DNA of 32,849 nucleotides from Pseudomonadota bacterium (GCA_023432025.1 JAEYVE010000179.1:1-32849), one strand, 5' to 3'. Shown: positions 1-9,130, counted from the stretch's first letter. Program-made: numbers and translations. The notes: generated by a model from the sequence alone, not told the origin.

Positions 1-2479
1 GTTCAAAAGCGAAAGCGAGTACGCCAAGATCCCCGTCAAATCCACGAGCGACGGGCAGGTCCTCAAGCTCGAGGACGTGGCAGACGTCGAGTTCGGGACC
101 ACTTACTTCGATGTCGAAGCCAAGTTCAACGGACGTCCTTCGGCCTCCATCGTGCTGAAACAGCTTCCCGGCTCGAACGCGAGTGAGGTCATTGCATCGG
201 TCAAAGAGCGCCTCGCCGTCATCAAGCAGTCCACCTTTCTTCCAGGCATGGACTACTCCTTCAGCTACGACGTCAGCCGGTTCTTGAGCGCGTCCGTACG
301 GGAGGTGGTCAAAACCTGCATCGAGGCGTTCTTTCTGGTGTCGTTGGTGGTGTTCCTGTTTCTGCAGGACCGCCGTTCCACCCTCATACCGCTGGTGGCG
401 GTGCCCGTTTCGTTGATTGGAACCTTCTTCGTCATTCAGCTGTTGGGCTTTTCGCTCAACCTGATCACACTCTTTGCTCTCGTGCTGGCGATTGGCATCG
501 TCGTGGACGACGCCATCGTGGTGGTCGAGGCCGTGCACCACAAAATGCAGGTGTCCGGGCTCGGTCCACTGGCGGCCACCGAACGAACGCTCGCTGAAAT
601 TCGGCCGGCGATCATCGCTATTACGCTCGTGATGACGTCCGTGTTCGTGCCGATGGCCTTCATGACCGGGCCGGCTGGTATCTTCTATCGCCAGTTCTCC
701 GTGACCATGGCGGTGGCGATCGTGCTCTCCGCGGTCGTCGCGTTGACGCTGACGCCTGCGTTGTGCGCCCATCTGCTGACACCTTCCGGTCACGGCGTCG
801 TTGGCGGAGGTGGGGTGGCGAGTTCGGGGCGTCGTGCGAATACGTTTCTGGCGCGTGCGTTCGGCGCGTTCAATCGGCACTACGAGCTCTTCGAGGCGGC
901 GTACGCGAAGGTTCTCGTTCGTACCGCGCCGCGCAAACTGCTCACGCTCGGCACTTTGGGGGTGGCCGTTCTGGGTGCCGCGCTTCTCGCTCGCACGGTG
1001 CCGCCGGGGTTCATCCCCGAAGAGGACCAAGGGGTGTTCTACGCGAGCGTCACTCTTCCTCCCGGGGCCACGTTGGAGCGAACGAAGGTGGTCGTCGACG
1101 CCATCCAGCGAGAAGGAAAGGACATCGACGGCATCGAGAGCATCGCGACCCTCGCGGGAACCAACATTCTCTCCGACGGTACGGGAGCCACGTACGGCAC
1201 CGCGCTCGTCAACTTGAAGCCCTGGGGGGAACGCAAGGACTCGGTCGGCGACGTCATGCGCGAGCTGCGCGCTCGAATTGCTCACTTGAACGACGGGGAC
1301 ATCGAGCTGTTTCCGCCGCCCACCATTCCCGGATACGGAAACGCAAGCGGCTTCGAGCTGCGCCTGCTCGACAAGACGGGCACTGGAAGCTTCGGTGAGA
1401 TGGAGAAGGTCGTTGGGGCGTTCCTCGAGGAGCTGCGCGCTCGCCCCGAGATTGGTAGCGCGTTCTCCATCTTCAACGCGAATTACCCACAGTACACGGT
1501 GTCCCTCGATCTGGATCGAGCTGCTCAAAAGGGCGTCACCGCCGTGGGAGCGCTCGGCACGCTGCAGACGATGCTGGGCAGCGAGTACGCAACGAACTTC
1601 ATTCGATTCGGGCAAATGTACAAGGTGATGCTGCAAGCCTTGCCCGAGTACCGCGCCAACCCCGAGCAGCTTCTGCGTTTGCACACGAGGAACGCGGACA
1701 AGGAGCTCGTCCCGCTGTCGTCGTTCATGACCGTCGAAAAGACGTACGGGGTGGACCAGATCACGCGCTACAACATGTACCCGTCCGCCGAGCTGAACGG
1801 CGATGGTCTACCGGGCGTGAGCAGCGGCGTAGTGCTGGCGGCCGTCCAAGAAACCGCTCGGCAAACGCTGCCGCGGGGCTACGACATCGATTGGGCGGGT
1901 ATCTCGCGAGACGAAGTCAACGCCGGAAACCAGGGGGCCCTCGTGGCGCTCCTGTGCCTCGTGTTCGTGTATCTGGTGCTGGCGGCGCAGTACGAGTCCT
2001 TCGTGCTGCCACTGTCCGTGCTTCTGTCCCTTGCGCCGGGCGTGCTGGGCGCCTTCTTTTTCTTGAAGCTCACGGGGCTCGAGAACAACGTTTACACGCA
2101 CGTCGCTCTCATCGTGCTCATCGGTTTGCTCGGAAAGAACGGCATTTTGATCGTCGAGTTTGCCCAGCAGAAGGTGAGCGCCGGTTTGGCGCCTTTCGAT
2201 GCGGTCGTCGAGGCAGCTCGGCTTCGCCTCCGTCCCATCTTGATGACGTCGTTTGCGTTCATCGTCGGGCTCTTGCCTTTGGTGTTTGCAACTGGGGCGG
2301 GCGCGAACGGGAACCGCACGATTGGCACCGCAACCGCGGGCGGCATGGCGGTGGGAACGGTCGCGGGGGTGCTTTTGGTTCCGGGGCTGTATCTGCTGGT
2401 GAAAACTCCGTGGCGAAGACGAGCCGCGAGCCCCGCGCCGGAAGCCGCGGCCGTGGTCCTTTCGGAGGGGGCCGAGTGA
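1..2479 (+). CDS. RND (HAE1-type) efflux pump inner-membrane permease, 5' partial
   Basis: The reading frame is open from base 2 to a TGA at 2477-2479, giving about 825 visible residues; roughly the first 200 or more residues of a normal ~1050-residue AcrB-type pump lie outside the window. The protein exports drugs or lipophilic compounds by proton antiport across the inner membrane as a trimer. The visible part shows the hydrophobic TM2-TM6 block, then the signature GIVVDDAIVVVE whose two Asp codons (506-511) match the proton-relay aspartates of TM4. A large periplasmic domain follows, then the second TM block with GLLGKNGILIVEF, whose Lys (2135-2137) matches the TM10 relay lysine. The stop overlaps the start of the outer-membrane channel gene, so the two form one operon; the membrane-fusion protein is probably just upstream. 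The family is certain, the substrate unknown. Confidence 0.93.
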   Translation, partial: FKSESEYAKIPVKSTSDGQVLKLEDVADVEFGTTYFDVEAKFNGRPSASIVLKQLPGSNASEVIASVKERLAVIKQSTFLPGMDYSFSYDVSRFLSASVREVVKTCIEAFFLVSLVVFLFLQDRRSTLIPLVAVPVSLIGTFFVIQLLGFSLNLITLFALVLAIGIVVDDAIVVVEAVHHKMQVSGLGPLAATERTLAEIRPAIIAITLVMTSVFVPMAFMTGPAGIFYRQFSVTMAVAIVLSAVVALTLTPALCAHLLTPSGHGVVGGGGVASSGRRANTFLARAFGAFNRHYELFEAAYAKVLVRTAPRKLLTLGTLGVAVLGAALLARTVPPGFIPEEDQGVFYASVTLPPGATLERTKVVVDAIQREGKDIDGIESIATLAGTNILSDGTGATYGTALVNLKPWGERKDSVGDVMRELRARIAHLNDGDIELFPPPTIPGYGNASGFELRLLDKTGTGSFGEMEKVVGAFLEELRARPEIGSAFSIFNANYPQYTVSLDLDRAAQKGVTAVGALGTLQTMLGSEYATNFIRFGQMYKVMLQALPEYRANPEQLLRLHTRNADKELVPLSSFMTVEKTYGVDQITRYNMYPSAELNGDGLPGVSSGVVLAAVQETARQTLPRGYDIDWAGISRDEVNAGNQGALVALLCLVFVYLVLAAQYESFVLPLSVLLSLAPGVLGAFFFLKLTGLENNVYTHVALIVLIGLLGKNGILIVEFAQQKVSAGLAPFDAVVEAARLRLRPILMTSFAFIVGLLPLVFATGAGANGNRTIGTATAGGMAVGTVAGVLLVPGLYLLVKTPWRRRAASPAPEAAAVVLSEGAE

Positions 2480-3903
2480 AGCGCGTCGGTTCGTGGATGG
2501 GTGCGGCGCTCGTCGGAATGCAGGCCCTCGCGTGTGCGGGGCACAGCGTCGAGAGCGAGGTGCCGGAAAAGCCGCTACCGGCGTCGTTTCAGGGCGCGAA
2601 GCGGGCTCCGAGCATTGGAGCTTTGAGCTGGCGAACGTACTTTGCCGATGACCAGCTCAAGGGGCTCATCGCTCAGGCTCTCGACGCCAATCCGGATCTG
2701 CACATGGCGCTCCAACGCATCGAAATGGCGCGCGCCGGCGTGCGCCAGAGTAGCGGCGCTCTGTGGCCCCAGGTCAACGCTGGTGTCAGCGCGGGGCTCT
2801 GGAGGCCAAGTCGGTACACGCCGGACGGCGCAGGCAACGCCACGACGGACATCGTGCCCGGGAGGGCCACGCCGGATCCTGTCGGGGATTTGTCGGTCGG
2901 TCTCGAAGCCACGTGGGAAATCGACGCGTGGGGAAAGCTCCGAAACCAGCGTGAGTCTGCGGTAGCTCAATATCTGGCGAGCGTGGCTGGCGTAGAGCTC
3001 GTGAAGACGGGGCTCGTGGCGGAGGTGGCCTCGGCTTACTTCGAGCTTCTTGCGCTCGACCACACGAGCGAAGTGCTGAAGCGGACCGTTGCTCAACAGG
3101 CGGAGGCAGTCGAGGCGGTGCGGCTCCAGAAGGAAGCCGGCCGTGCGAACGAGCTGGCTGTTCAACAGTTCGTTGCGCAGCTGGCAAGCACCGAGGCAAT
3201 CGAAGCGGAGATCGTTGCGCGGATCCGCGAAGGCGAAAATCGCCTCAACCTTCTCCTGGGGAGATATCCAGAGGAGGTGAGCCGAAGCACGGCTGCCTTC
3301 GTGGCGGATGTTCCGGCGGAGGTAGCCGCTGGCGTTCCTTCGAACTTGCTCGAGCACCGTCCGGACGTGCGTGCCGCCGAGCTTCAGCTGCGCGCAGCCA
3401 AATGCGACCTGAAGGCCGCAAAAGCGGCATTTTTCCCGAGCTTGCAGATCACGGCGGGTGTGGGGTTGGCTGCATTCGACCCTCGGTATCTCTTTTCGGT
3501 GCCGGGGTCCGTGTTTTATTCGACCACCGTCGGGTTAGTGGCGCCCCTCGTGAATCGCTCTGCCATCGAGGCGCAATTCGACATGGCCAAAGCGCTGCAG
3601 ATCGAGGCCATGTACAACTACCAAAAGGTGGTGCTGCACGCGTACGTGGAGGTTGCCAACGGCATTACGACCCTTGATAGCGTGGCGAAGGTCGTCCGGC
3701 ACCGGCGCGAGCAAAAGGCGAACGTCGAGCAAACGGTCGAGCTTGCCGACGTCCTCCATCGAGTCGGCAGAGCGAACTACTTGGAGGTGCTGATTGCACA
3801 ACAGAACGCCTTGCAGGCCGAGCTCGAGCTCATCGACGCCCTGCGGAGCCAGCACCTCGCCAGCATTCACGTGTTTCGGGCTCTCGGCGGCGGATGGCGC
3901 TAG
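2476..3903 (+). CDS. Outer-membrane efflux channel lipoprotein (NodT/OprM-type, TolC superfamily)
   Basis: This 475-residue protein forms the trimeric outer-membrane exit duct for the RND pump encoded just before it. I chose GTG at 2476 because it overlaps the permease stop as GTGA, has GGAGGGG at 2465-2470 as ribosome-binding site, and gives a short signal peptide ending ALAC, a plausible lipobox. The rest shows the typical duplicated OEP architecture: SWRTYFADDQLKGLI near the N-terminus, the ANPDL helix start, DAWGKLRNQRESAVAQYLAS, and the second-repeat motif LLEHRPDVRAAELQLRAAK followed by FFPSLQITAGVG. Length and order fit the NodT family. An in-frame ATG at 2497 would remove much of the signal peptide and is less likely. 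Regulation is presumably shared with the pump. Confidence 0.92.
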   Translation: MKRVGSWMGAALVGMQALACAGHSVESEVPEKPLPASFQGAKRAPSIGALSWRTYFADDQLKGLIAQALDANPDLHMALQRIEMARAGVRQSSGALWPQVNAGVSAGLWRPSRYTPDGAGNATTDIVPGRATPDPVGDLSVGLEATWEIDAWGKLRNQRESAVAQYLASVAGVELVKTGLVAEVASAYFELLALDHTSEVLKRTVAQQAEAVEAVRLQKEAGRANELAVQQFVAQLASTEAIEAEIVARIREGENRLNLLLGRYPEEVSRSTAAFVADVPAEVAAGVPSNLLEHRPDVRAAELQLRAAKCDLKAAKAAFFPSLQITAGVGLAAFDPRYLFSVPGSVFYSTTVGLVAPLVNRSAIEAQFDMAKALQIEAMYNYQKVVLHAYVEVANGITTLDSVAKVVRHRREQKANVEQTVELADVLHRVGRANYLEVLIAQQNALQAELELIDALRSQHLASIHVFRALGGGWR

Positions 3904-3937
3904 CAGACCGAGCAGGCTGGCCGAGATCCGACAAGGA

Positions 3938-4708
3938 TCACCGCGCGACTCGGTCCAACCGCGCCAGAATCTCCCCCAGCTCCGCCTCCGCGCGCTCGGC
4001 GCGCTCCCGGTAGTGGGTCGCCAAGGAGAGCGCCTCGAGGAACGGCCCCAAGAGCGAGGAGTTGGGCGGAAGGGAAATGCCGAGCGCTTGTGCCTGGGCG
4101 TGAATGCTGCGCGCGTCGAGAGCGCGCTCGACGGGCGGCGCGTCGCTCTTGGTGGCGAAGGCAATTTGCTCCAACGCGGAACGAGCTGCGGGCGCCTTTT
4201 CGCGCGTGGCGGAGCCGGGGCTCGCTTGCGCGACGGCGGCGCTCTGGGGCGCAGGGCTTCCGCTCTCTGCGCGGACGCTCGTCTGGGCGACGGTCGCTCT
4301 GCTGGTGCTGGTCGAGCTCGTGCTAGTCGAGCTCGTGCTCGAGGAGCTCGTGCTCGAGGAGCTGGTGCCCGTGGGGCTCGAGGGTGCAGACGTCGAAGCG
4401 TTGAAGTTGAACGACGTGACGAAGCCGCCGCGCACGGGCTCTTCTTCGCGGAAGGGGGAGCGGAGCGCGGCTTCGAGCTCTGCGGGCGATGCGCCGTCTT
4501 CGCGGAGTTGATGCGGACGGAGCTCGATTTGCCCGGGGGTTTCTTCGCTGAAGGCGAGGTGCAGGCGCCACGAGCTGCGCACGTGATGCGGGAGGTGTTG
4601 CCAGACCTCGTCGTTGCAGACGCGCTCCATTTGCTCGAGCGTGCCGGAGTCCAGTGCCTCGCCACGGAACCGGGCGAATACGGCGAGCAGCTTGTCTTCG
4701 TAGGTCAT
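3938..4708 (-). CDS. Hypothetical protein with a Ser/Thr-rich low-complexity spacer
   Basis: I do not recognise this 256-residue protein. From MTYEDKLLAVFARF it has an N-terminal region of about 100 residues with Trp and His residues (VWQHLPHHVRSSWRLHLAF). A Ser/Thr-only spacer follows, encoded by four 15-bp tandem repeats, then a C-terminal helical part ending in RAERAEAELGEILARLDRVAR, likely a short coiled coil. There is no signal peptide or membrane segment, so it is probably cytoplasmic. The start is uncertain: ATG at 4708 gives the most protein-like beginning, but two ATGs at 4723 and 4720 are in frame and none has a strong Shine-Dalgarno. It converges on the efflux operon with a gap of 34 bases. 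Long open frames on the other strand and in another minus frame over the same bases are rich in Arg and Ala and look like shadows. Confidence 0.62.
   Translation of the reverse strand: MTYEDKLLAVFARFRGEALDSGTLEQMERVCNDEVWQHLPHHVRSSWRLHLAFSEETPGQIELRPHQLREDGASPAELEAALRSPFREEEPVRGGFVTSFNFNASTSAPSSPTGTSSSSTSSSSTSSTSTSSTSTSRATVAQTSVRAESGSPAPQSAAVAQASPGSATREKAPAARSALEQIAFATKSDAPPVERALDARSIHAQAQALGISLPPNSSLLGPFLEALSLATHYRERAERAEAELGEILARLDRVAR
4305..4364. repeat. Four tandem 15-bp units within a coding region
   Basis: Units begin at 4305, 4320, 4335 and 4350. They read GTGCTGGTCGAGCTC, GTGCTAGTCGAGCTC, GTGCTCGAGGAGCTC and GTGCTCGAGGAGCTG on the plus strand. Read on the minus strand in the coding frame they give only Ser and Thr codons. 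Units are a multiple of three, so copy-number change would keep the frame. Confidence 0.85.
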
Positions 4709-4909
4709 AGTGAGCGGCATCATGCGCCCGAAGACGCGGCCGACGCTAGACGAGCTGCGGGCGGCTAGTAGGGAACAAGCGGAACACCACCCGGTGACGT
4801 CGAAGGTCGGTTGCCGGTGTCTTGCATGAGCAGGATCGCGAGGCGAGCGACTCGCGTTTTCCGAGCGTTCAGGGATATGCTACGTGCCCGTTCAGCGCTT
4901 AGCCAAACG

Positions 4910-5503
4910 ATGGAAATCCCGGCCTTCGACATCCACGGTGTGATTCCGCCCATCCGCCCTGGGGTGGACGGCAGTGACGTTGACCGGTCCCCATACCGGA
5001 TCTCCGCCTCAGCCTTGATCGAGCGCTTTGCGACCACGGCTGAGCGTGGCGAGATTCTACGGGGCTTCCTGCGTCTACGCTCGGATCTTCGAGCCGCGGG
5101 ATTCGGGGAGGGGTTCCAGTGGGTTGATGGGAGCTTCGTCGAGGACATCGAGCTGAGTCGCGGGCGGTCGCCAGGTGACGTCGACGTCGTGTCGTTCTTG
5201 CGGGTTGGCGACGTCGCCACGGCCCGGCAACGGGCGATGGCCGCACCTCGACTTTTCAGGAATCACGAGGCCAAGCTCCACTACCGTGTGGACCACTACG
5301 TAATTCGGCTCGACCTGCCGCTGGACGAACCGACCGCGAAGCTCATCTCCTACTGGTACTCCATGTGGAGCCATCGGCGCGACGACAATCGATGGAAGGG
5401 CTTCGTTCAGCTCTCTCTCACCGACGACGATGCGGCAGCCGAGGGCCTGCTCGAGGCTCGCCGCGGTGAGTTAGCGGAGAGGGGTAACCCACATGGCGCG
5501 TAG
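4910..5503 (+). CDS. DUF6932-like minimal nucleotidyltransferase-fold protein
   Basis: The 197-residue product begins MEIPAFDIHGVIPP, the characteristic opening of DUF6932 proteins, which is why I chose ATG 4910 over an ATG at 4811 in the same frame. Residues 74-92 hold Gly74-Ser75 followed by Asp90 and Asp92 (GSF..., then PGDVDVV). This GS...DxD pattern is the metal- and nucleotide-binding signature of pol-beta-type nucleotidyltransferases such as MNT antitoxins. The C-terminal half (HYRVDHYVIRL, SYWYSMWSHRRDD) is conserved-looking but unassigned. The stop overlaps the start of the next gene by 11 bases, so the two are almost surely co-transcribed and translationally coupled. A TATGCT at 4876-4881 could be a -10 box, but I see no good -35. 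The fold is likely; the substrate (AMP transfer to protein, RNA or none) is unknown. Confidence 0.75.
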   Translation: MEIPAFDIHGVIPPIRPGVDGSDVDRSPYRISASALIERFATTAERGEILRGFLRLRSDLRAAGFGEGFQWVDGSFVEDIELSRGRSPGDVDVVSFLRVGDVATARQRAMAAPRLFRNHEAKLHYRVDHYVIRLDLPLDEPTAKLISYWYSMWSHRRDDNRWKGFVQLSLTDDDAAAEGLLEARRGELAERGNPHGA

Positions 5504-6425
5504 TCCGCTACGGCAGCTGCGTTCGGAGGCGACAGCGCTCAAGCAGTTGCTGAGTGAGCTGCCAGAAGATCGCTTCATCGAGAGGATGGGGCTCGAGTCA
5601 CGCCTCGCCGATGTCGAGGAGGAAGTTGCGCGCCTCTCCATGGAGCCTCAACCGAAGCCGTTTCCGATCACGTTTCGCGGAGCGCCGGTGCATGGCTCCC
5701 ACGCGATCGATGCCAATTTCGCTTCGTTGGCGCTGAAGGGACTGATCGACGCAATCGATACGGTTGCGGCGTCACTCACCGCTCCTGAGCTGAAGGCGAC
5801 GGGGCCGGTACCTGGCGTGGGCGCGCGTAGCCTCCAAATCGTCGACACCGCTGTCGGCTCATTTGGGTTCGAACTCGAGCTTCCTCCCGCTCTGGCGGCG
5901 GAGGCGCCGCAAGCCATGCTTCCACTAGGGCCTCCGCCAGTCGATACGTACGCGCAGGCGATCTCGACCACGCTCTCGTTGATTCAAGGGGCAGCGATTG
6001 CCGACGAGGACGCGATGTCGGACCTCATCGCGGAAGTGCATCCTCGCGCGGCTTCCAAGGTGAGAGCGTTCGCCAAGGTGCTTGCTGACAACGATGCCGT
6101 GTTTGCGGCGGAGTTCGAGAACCGGCAAGTGCGCTTGAGCTCGAGCTCAGATGTGAAGCGCGTTATCGACGCCCTGCGGGACGAGGATATCGGGGAACGC
6201 ACCGAAGCTCTCGAGGGCCGTTTGCTCGGCATTCTTCCGGAGTCCCGTGTGTTCGAGTGCAGGCTACCCGACGGACGAATCGTTCGCGGCAAGGTGGACC
6301 GCGCGGTGGAGGACATCGCCCGGTTCAAGTCACGTTGGGAGTCCGTCGACGCGAAGCTGACTTTCCGTGTGATCTCCGTGCGCGCGAAGGAGCGACACGT
6401 GCTCGTCGGAGCGGCTGCGCTGTAA
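5493..6425 (+). CDS. Uncharacterised partner of the DUF6932-like protein
   Basis: This 310-residue protein has no function I can name. Residues 5-50 form a likely coiled coil (LRSEATALKQLLSEL, LESRLADVEEEVARL). A middle region with PVHGSHAIDANFASLALKGLIDAI and then DTAVGSFGFELELP looks like a conserved fold, and the C-terminus (RIVRGKVDR, KLTFRVISVRAKERHVL) looks like a small beta-rich domain. There is no signal peptide or membrane segment. ATG 5493 has GGAGAGGGG at 5475-5483 upstream and overlaps the stop of the preceding gene by 11 bases. From memory, similar proteins often sit beside DUF6932 genes, so the pair behaves as a cassette; this is recollection, not a search. A toxin-antitoxin or defence role is only a hypothesis. 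It converges on the galactanase gene with a gap of 23 bases. Confidence 0.75.
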   Translation: MARSPLRQLRSEATALKQLLSELPEDRFIERMGLESRLADVEEEVARLSMEPQPKPFPITFRGAPVHGSHAIDANFASLALKGLIDAIDTVAASLTAPELKATGPVPGVGARSLQIVDTAVGSFGFELELPPALAAEAPQAMLPLGPPPVDTYAQAISTTLSLIQGAAIADEDAMSDLIAEVHPRAASKVRAFAKVLADNDAVFAAEFENRQVRLSSSSDVKRVIDALRDEDIGERTEALEGRLLGILPESRVFECRLPDGRIVRGKVDRAVEDIARFKSRWESVDAKLTFRVISVRAKERHVLVGAAAL

Positions 6426-6448
6426 GCCCCGACCTCTCAGAATACGCC

Positions 6449-7822
6449 CTACAGACCTAAGCTGGGGAGGAGCGCGTCGAACTCCGCGAAGTCTGCGCTG
6501 TTGGCGACTTGGGAGCCGTTTTGCCAAGTGAACATGGAACTGCCCCATTCGCCGCCCAGGCTGGGCTCCCAGAAGAACGTTCCGAGGCCGCGGCCGTTCG
6601 GTAGGTTCTTCATGATCTGGTTGGCCTGCGTGCGCTCGGGGTTGTACTCCGCAATCACGAACTTCAGGTCCGGGTAGCTCTGCGCGAGGTTCGTGAAGGT
6701 GGCCTGCCACACCGAAGGTTGCCCCTGAAACGCGGTGTAACAAGACATACCGAACACATCGAGCTCCACACCGCGCGCTAGCGCGCTGTCGAGCCACCAT
6801 TTGACGCCGTCCAAATCGTCCGTGTTTTCCACGTGCAGCATGATCTGAATGGCGGGATCGACCTCACGTACGCCCTCGATGCCGGCTTTGAGCAGCGTGG
6901 CCAGGTTGTCCCAGTTTTGGTTGGAGGCGGTGCCTCCGAACGGCGCACTTTGCGGCTGATTGCCCCAACAGTCCGTGTTGGGGCCCGGCACGTGCGCCAT
7001 CATGCCCGGAGTGATTTCGTTGCCGATTTGCACCATGTCCGGGCGAGCACCGGCCGCGATGGCGCTTTCGATGAAGTCCTTGGTGTAGGCTTTTTGCAGC
7101 GCAGCGAGCTCGCTGATGCTGCCGGCGGAGCGCCACGCCGCGGGAATGATTTGATTGCCCGGATCGGCCCACACGTCGCTGTAATGAAAGTCGATGAGCA
7201 GGCCCATGCCGGCCTGTTTGACTTGTTTGCCGTATTCGATGACGTGCAGCTTGTCGCCGAACGCTTCCGCCTTGCCGGTGCAGCCGTTGGCGGAAGATGC
7301 GTAACCGTAGGGCGCCGAGGGATCGACGAAGGTGCGGAGGCGCACGTAGTTGAAGCCGTGATTTCGGAGCAGCGCAAAAATGCTCTTGGTTTGTCCGTCC
7401 GTGTCGACGAACGGAACAGTGCTCTCCTGCACGCTGGAAATGTCCGCGCCGAGAATGAACGGGGGCTCGAAGTTGCCGGGGCTGCCGCCTGATGCGCCGC
7501 CGCTGCCTCCCGTGCTGGCAAGTCCGCCGCTGCCTGCTCCGCCGGTTGCAGCTCCGCCGTCGCCCACTGCGCCGCCGCTGCTCGAAAGGCCGCCGCTTCC
7601 GCCGTCCGCCGTCGTGGCGCCGCCGGAGCTCACTCCGCCGGAGCTGGCGCCGCCGGAGGGGGCCGCCGCGCCTCCGCCAAGCGCGCCGCCCGTGCCGCCT
7701 TCCGACCCGCCCGGCGAGCTGCAAGCGACGGACAGGAGCCAACCCAAGAGCCAAAGGCACGAGCCGAGGTGGGTGCTGTGCCGCACATCGCCTGAGCCGA
7801 GGTGGGAGGGGTGCGTGTTCAT
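6449..7822 (-). CDS. GH53 arabinogalactan endo-beta-1,4-galactanase, lipoprotein
   Basis: The 457-residue product cleaves beta-1,4-galactan side chains of plant-type pectin. A signal sequence ends in LLSVAC with the candidate lipid-bearing Cys at about residue 34. About 85 residues of Gly/Ser/Ala spacer follow, then a GH53 domain from residue 122 (FILGADISSVQES). Diagnostic blocks are NYVRLRTFVDP, LLIDFHYSDVWADPGNQ, and the acid/base Glu269 in QIGNEITPGM. The nucleophile Glu392 lies in KFVIAEYNPE near the C-terminus. Both catalytic residues are present and the domain looks complete. I chose ATG 7822; a GTG at 7843 would add seven residues. It stands alone, with no transporter or galactosidase beside it, and diverges from the fibro-slime gene across 235 bases. 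The product is probably displayed on the cell surface. Confidence 0.93.
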   Translation of the reverse strand: MNTHPSHLGSGDVRHSTHLGSCLWLLGWLLSVACSSPGGSEGGTGGALGGGAAAPSGGASSGGVSSGGATTADGGSGGLSSSGGAVGDGGAATGGAGSGGLASTGGSGGASGGSPGNFEPPFILGADISSVQESTVPFVDTDGQTKSIFALLRNHGFNYVRLRTFVDPSAPYGYASSANGCTGKAEAFGDKLHVIEYGKQVKQAGMGLLIDFHYSDVWADPGNQIIPAAWRSAGSISELAALQKAYTKDFIESAIAAGARPDMVQIGNEITPGMMAHVPGPNTDCWGNQPQSAPFGGTASNQNWDNLATLLKAGIEGVREVDPAIQIMLHVENTDDLDGVKWWLDSALARGVELDVFGMSCYTAFQGQPSVWQATFTNLAQSYPDLKFVIAEYNPERTQANQIMKNLPNGRGLGTFFWEPSLGGEWGSSMFTWQNGSQVANSADFAEFDALLPSLGL

Positions 7823-8057
7823 TGGTGCAGGGCTCCGAGACACGTGATGGACGGAAGGTTGCCCGCCGAGACGAGCGCTCGAAAACTACACCGGGATCGA
7901 GCGCTTGGGGCGCCTTGTCGGCCTCGGCTCGAGCTTGCGGAGACCGAGCTCTCGACCTCCCGACAGACTCACTGTTCGAGTTCCGCTGCGTGCGTGAAAT
8001 TCCGAGCTACGCGGTACTTGGACGGTCTTGGGTGTCTTCGCGCAACTATAGGCCACC

Positions 8058-9026
8058 ATGGCTTCGATCTTCCGCGGCAGACCGTCCCTCCTGGCTTCGG
8101 CGTTCACGCTGGCACTCTTCGCCCAGACGGCTTGCAGTGGGAGCTCTCAGGAACACGAGGGTGACTCTTTGGTGGGAGGCAGCGGAGGCGGCGCGCCGGT
8201 GGGGAGTGGCGGGCACACCAGCGCGAGTGGAGGCACTTCGTCTGGAGGGCCGGTGCTCTTGCCAGGGGGAGACGGAAACTCCCCGACGACCGAGGTGCCC
8301 GTGGCGATTGTCGACACGCTGCCGGAGGGATTCTCGCCAGCCGACGCGCTGCGCCCTGCGACGGGCAAGGGTGGGTTCAAGGTCTTGGGACCTCTCGCCG
8401 AGGTCGCTGCGTCCGAAGGGGAGTGCGCGAACATTCTGCGAGTCATCGTGCGGGACTTTGAAGCAGCGCATGACGATTTCGAAAATGCCGACGACTGGGA
8501 CGAATACGAAGTGCAAAGTCCGATCGGGGAAACTCGCAAGCCGCAGAAGACGAGCGAAGGTGGCCCGCTGCACCTGGACGAGTGGTACCAGAACCTCGAA
8601 GGCGTCAATCTGCCGTTTGCCGTGGACCTTTGGCTCGAGCCTGTCGGACAAACGTTCGTTTACGACTCCACCGCGTTCTTTCCTCTGAGAGACGTGGGCT
8701 TCATGGATTCGTACTTCTTCACGACCGAGCTCCACACCAAGTTCGAGTACAAGGGCGGCGAGGTGTTCACCTTCCGCGGGGACGACGACGTGTTCGTCTA
8801 CATCAATGGGCACCTGGCCGTGAACCTCAGTGGTATTCACGAAGCTCAGGAGGGCTCGGTCAGTCTCGACGAACGAGCGGCCACGTTCGGACTCGAGATC
8901 GGCAACGTTTACACGTTCGATTTGTTCCAAGCCGAGCGTCAAACGTCCGGCTCCAACTTTCGTCTGGAGACCACCCTGGACTTCACCGGCTGCGGCGAAA
9001 TCCTGCCCGGGGACATCATTCGCTGA
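8058..9026 (+). CDS. Fibro-slime domain (PA14-like) lipoprotein
   Basis: The 322-residue protein has a signal peptide ending FAQTACSG (lipobox Cys near residue 26), then a Gly/Ser/His spacer, then a single fibro-slime domain. That domain is recognisable from ILRVIVRDFEAAHDDFEN, the FFPL...GF block before YFFTTELHTKFEYKGGEVFTFRGDDDVFVYINGHL, and VYTFDLFQAERQTSGSNFRLET near the end. Fibro-slime domains occur in Fibrobacter and myxobacterial surface proteins and in Dictyostelium, where they are thought to bind carbohydrate or calcium; the exact ligand here cannot be read. ATG 8058 is the only good start. A TATAGG at 8047-8052 is tempting as a -10 box but sits too close to the ATG and lacks a correctly spaced -35. 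A neighbouring surface galactanase on the opposite strand suggests a shared polysaccharide theme, but this is inference. Confidence 0.88.
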   Translation: MASIFRGRPSLLASAFTLALFAQTACSGSSQEHEGDSLVGGSGGGAPVGSGGHTSASGGTSSGGPVLLPGGDGNSPTTEVPVAIVDTLPEGFSPADALRPATGKGGFKVLGPLAEVAASEGECANILRVIVRDFEAAHDDFENADDWDEYEVQSPIGETRKPQKTSEGGPLHLDEWYQNLEGVNLPFAVDLWLEPVGQTFVYDSTAFFPLRDVGFMDSYFFTTELHTKFEYKGGEVFTFRGDDDVFVYINGHLAVNLSGIHEAQEGSVSLDERAATFGLEIGNVYTFDLFQAERQTSGSNFRLETTLDFTGCGEILPGDIIR

Positions 9027-9130
9027 GAGCGGGACGTCTTCGAGCGACGCGTCACAACGTCGAGAAACGCTCGCTGTCGCGAAAATTTGGCGTGCCGCCG
9101 GCAACGGAGCGGCCCGAGCCCCAAAAAAAC

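Noticed and set aside
3535..4768. Long open frames on both strands competing with the Ser/Thr-rich hypothetical protein
   Set aside because: They consist of Arg/Ala/Pro-rich low-complexity residues and one runs deep into the efflux channel gene. The frame at 3938-4708 has the more balanced composition and predicted helices.
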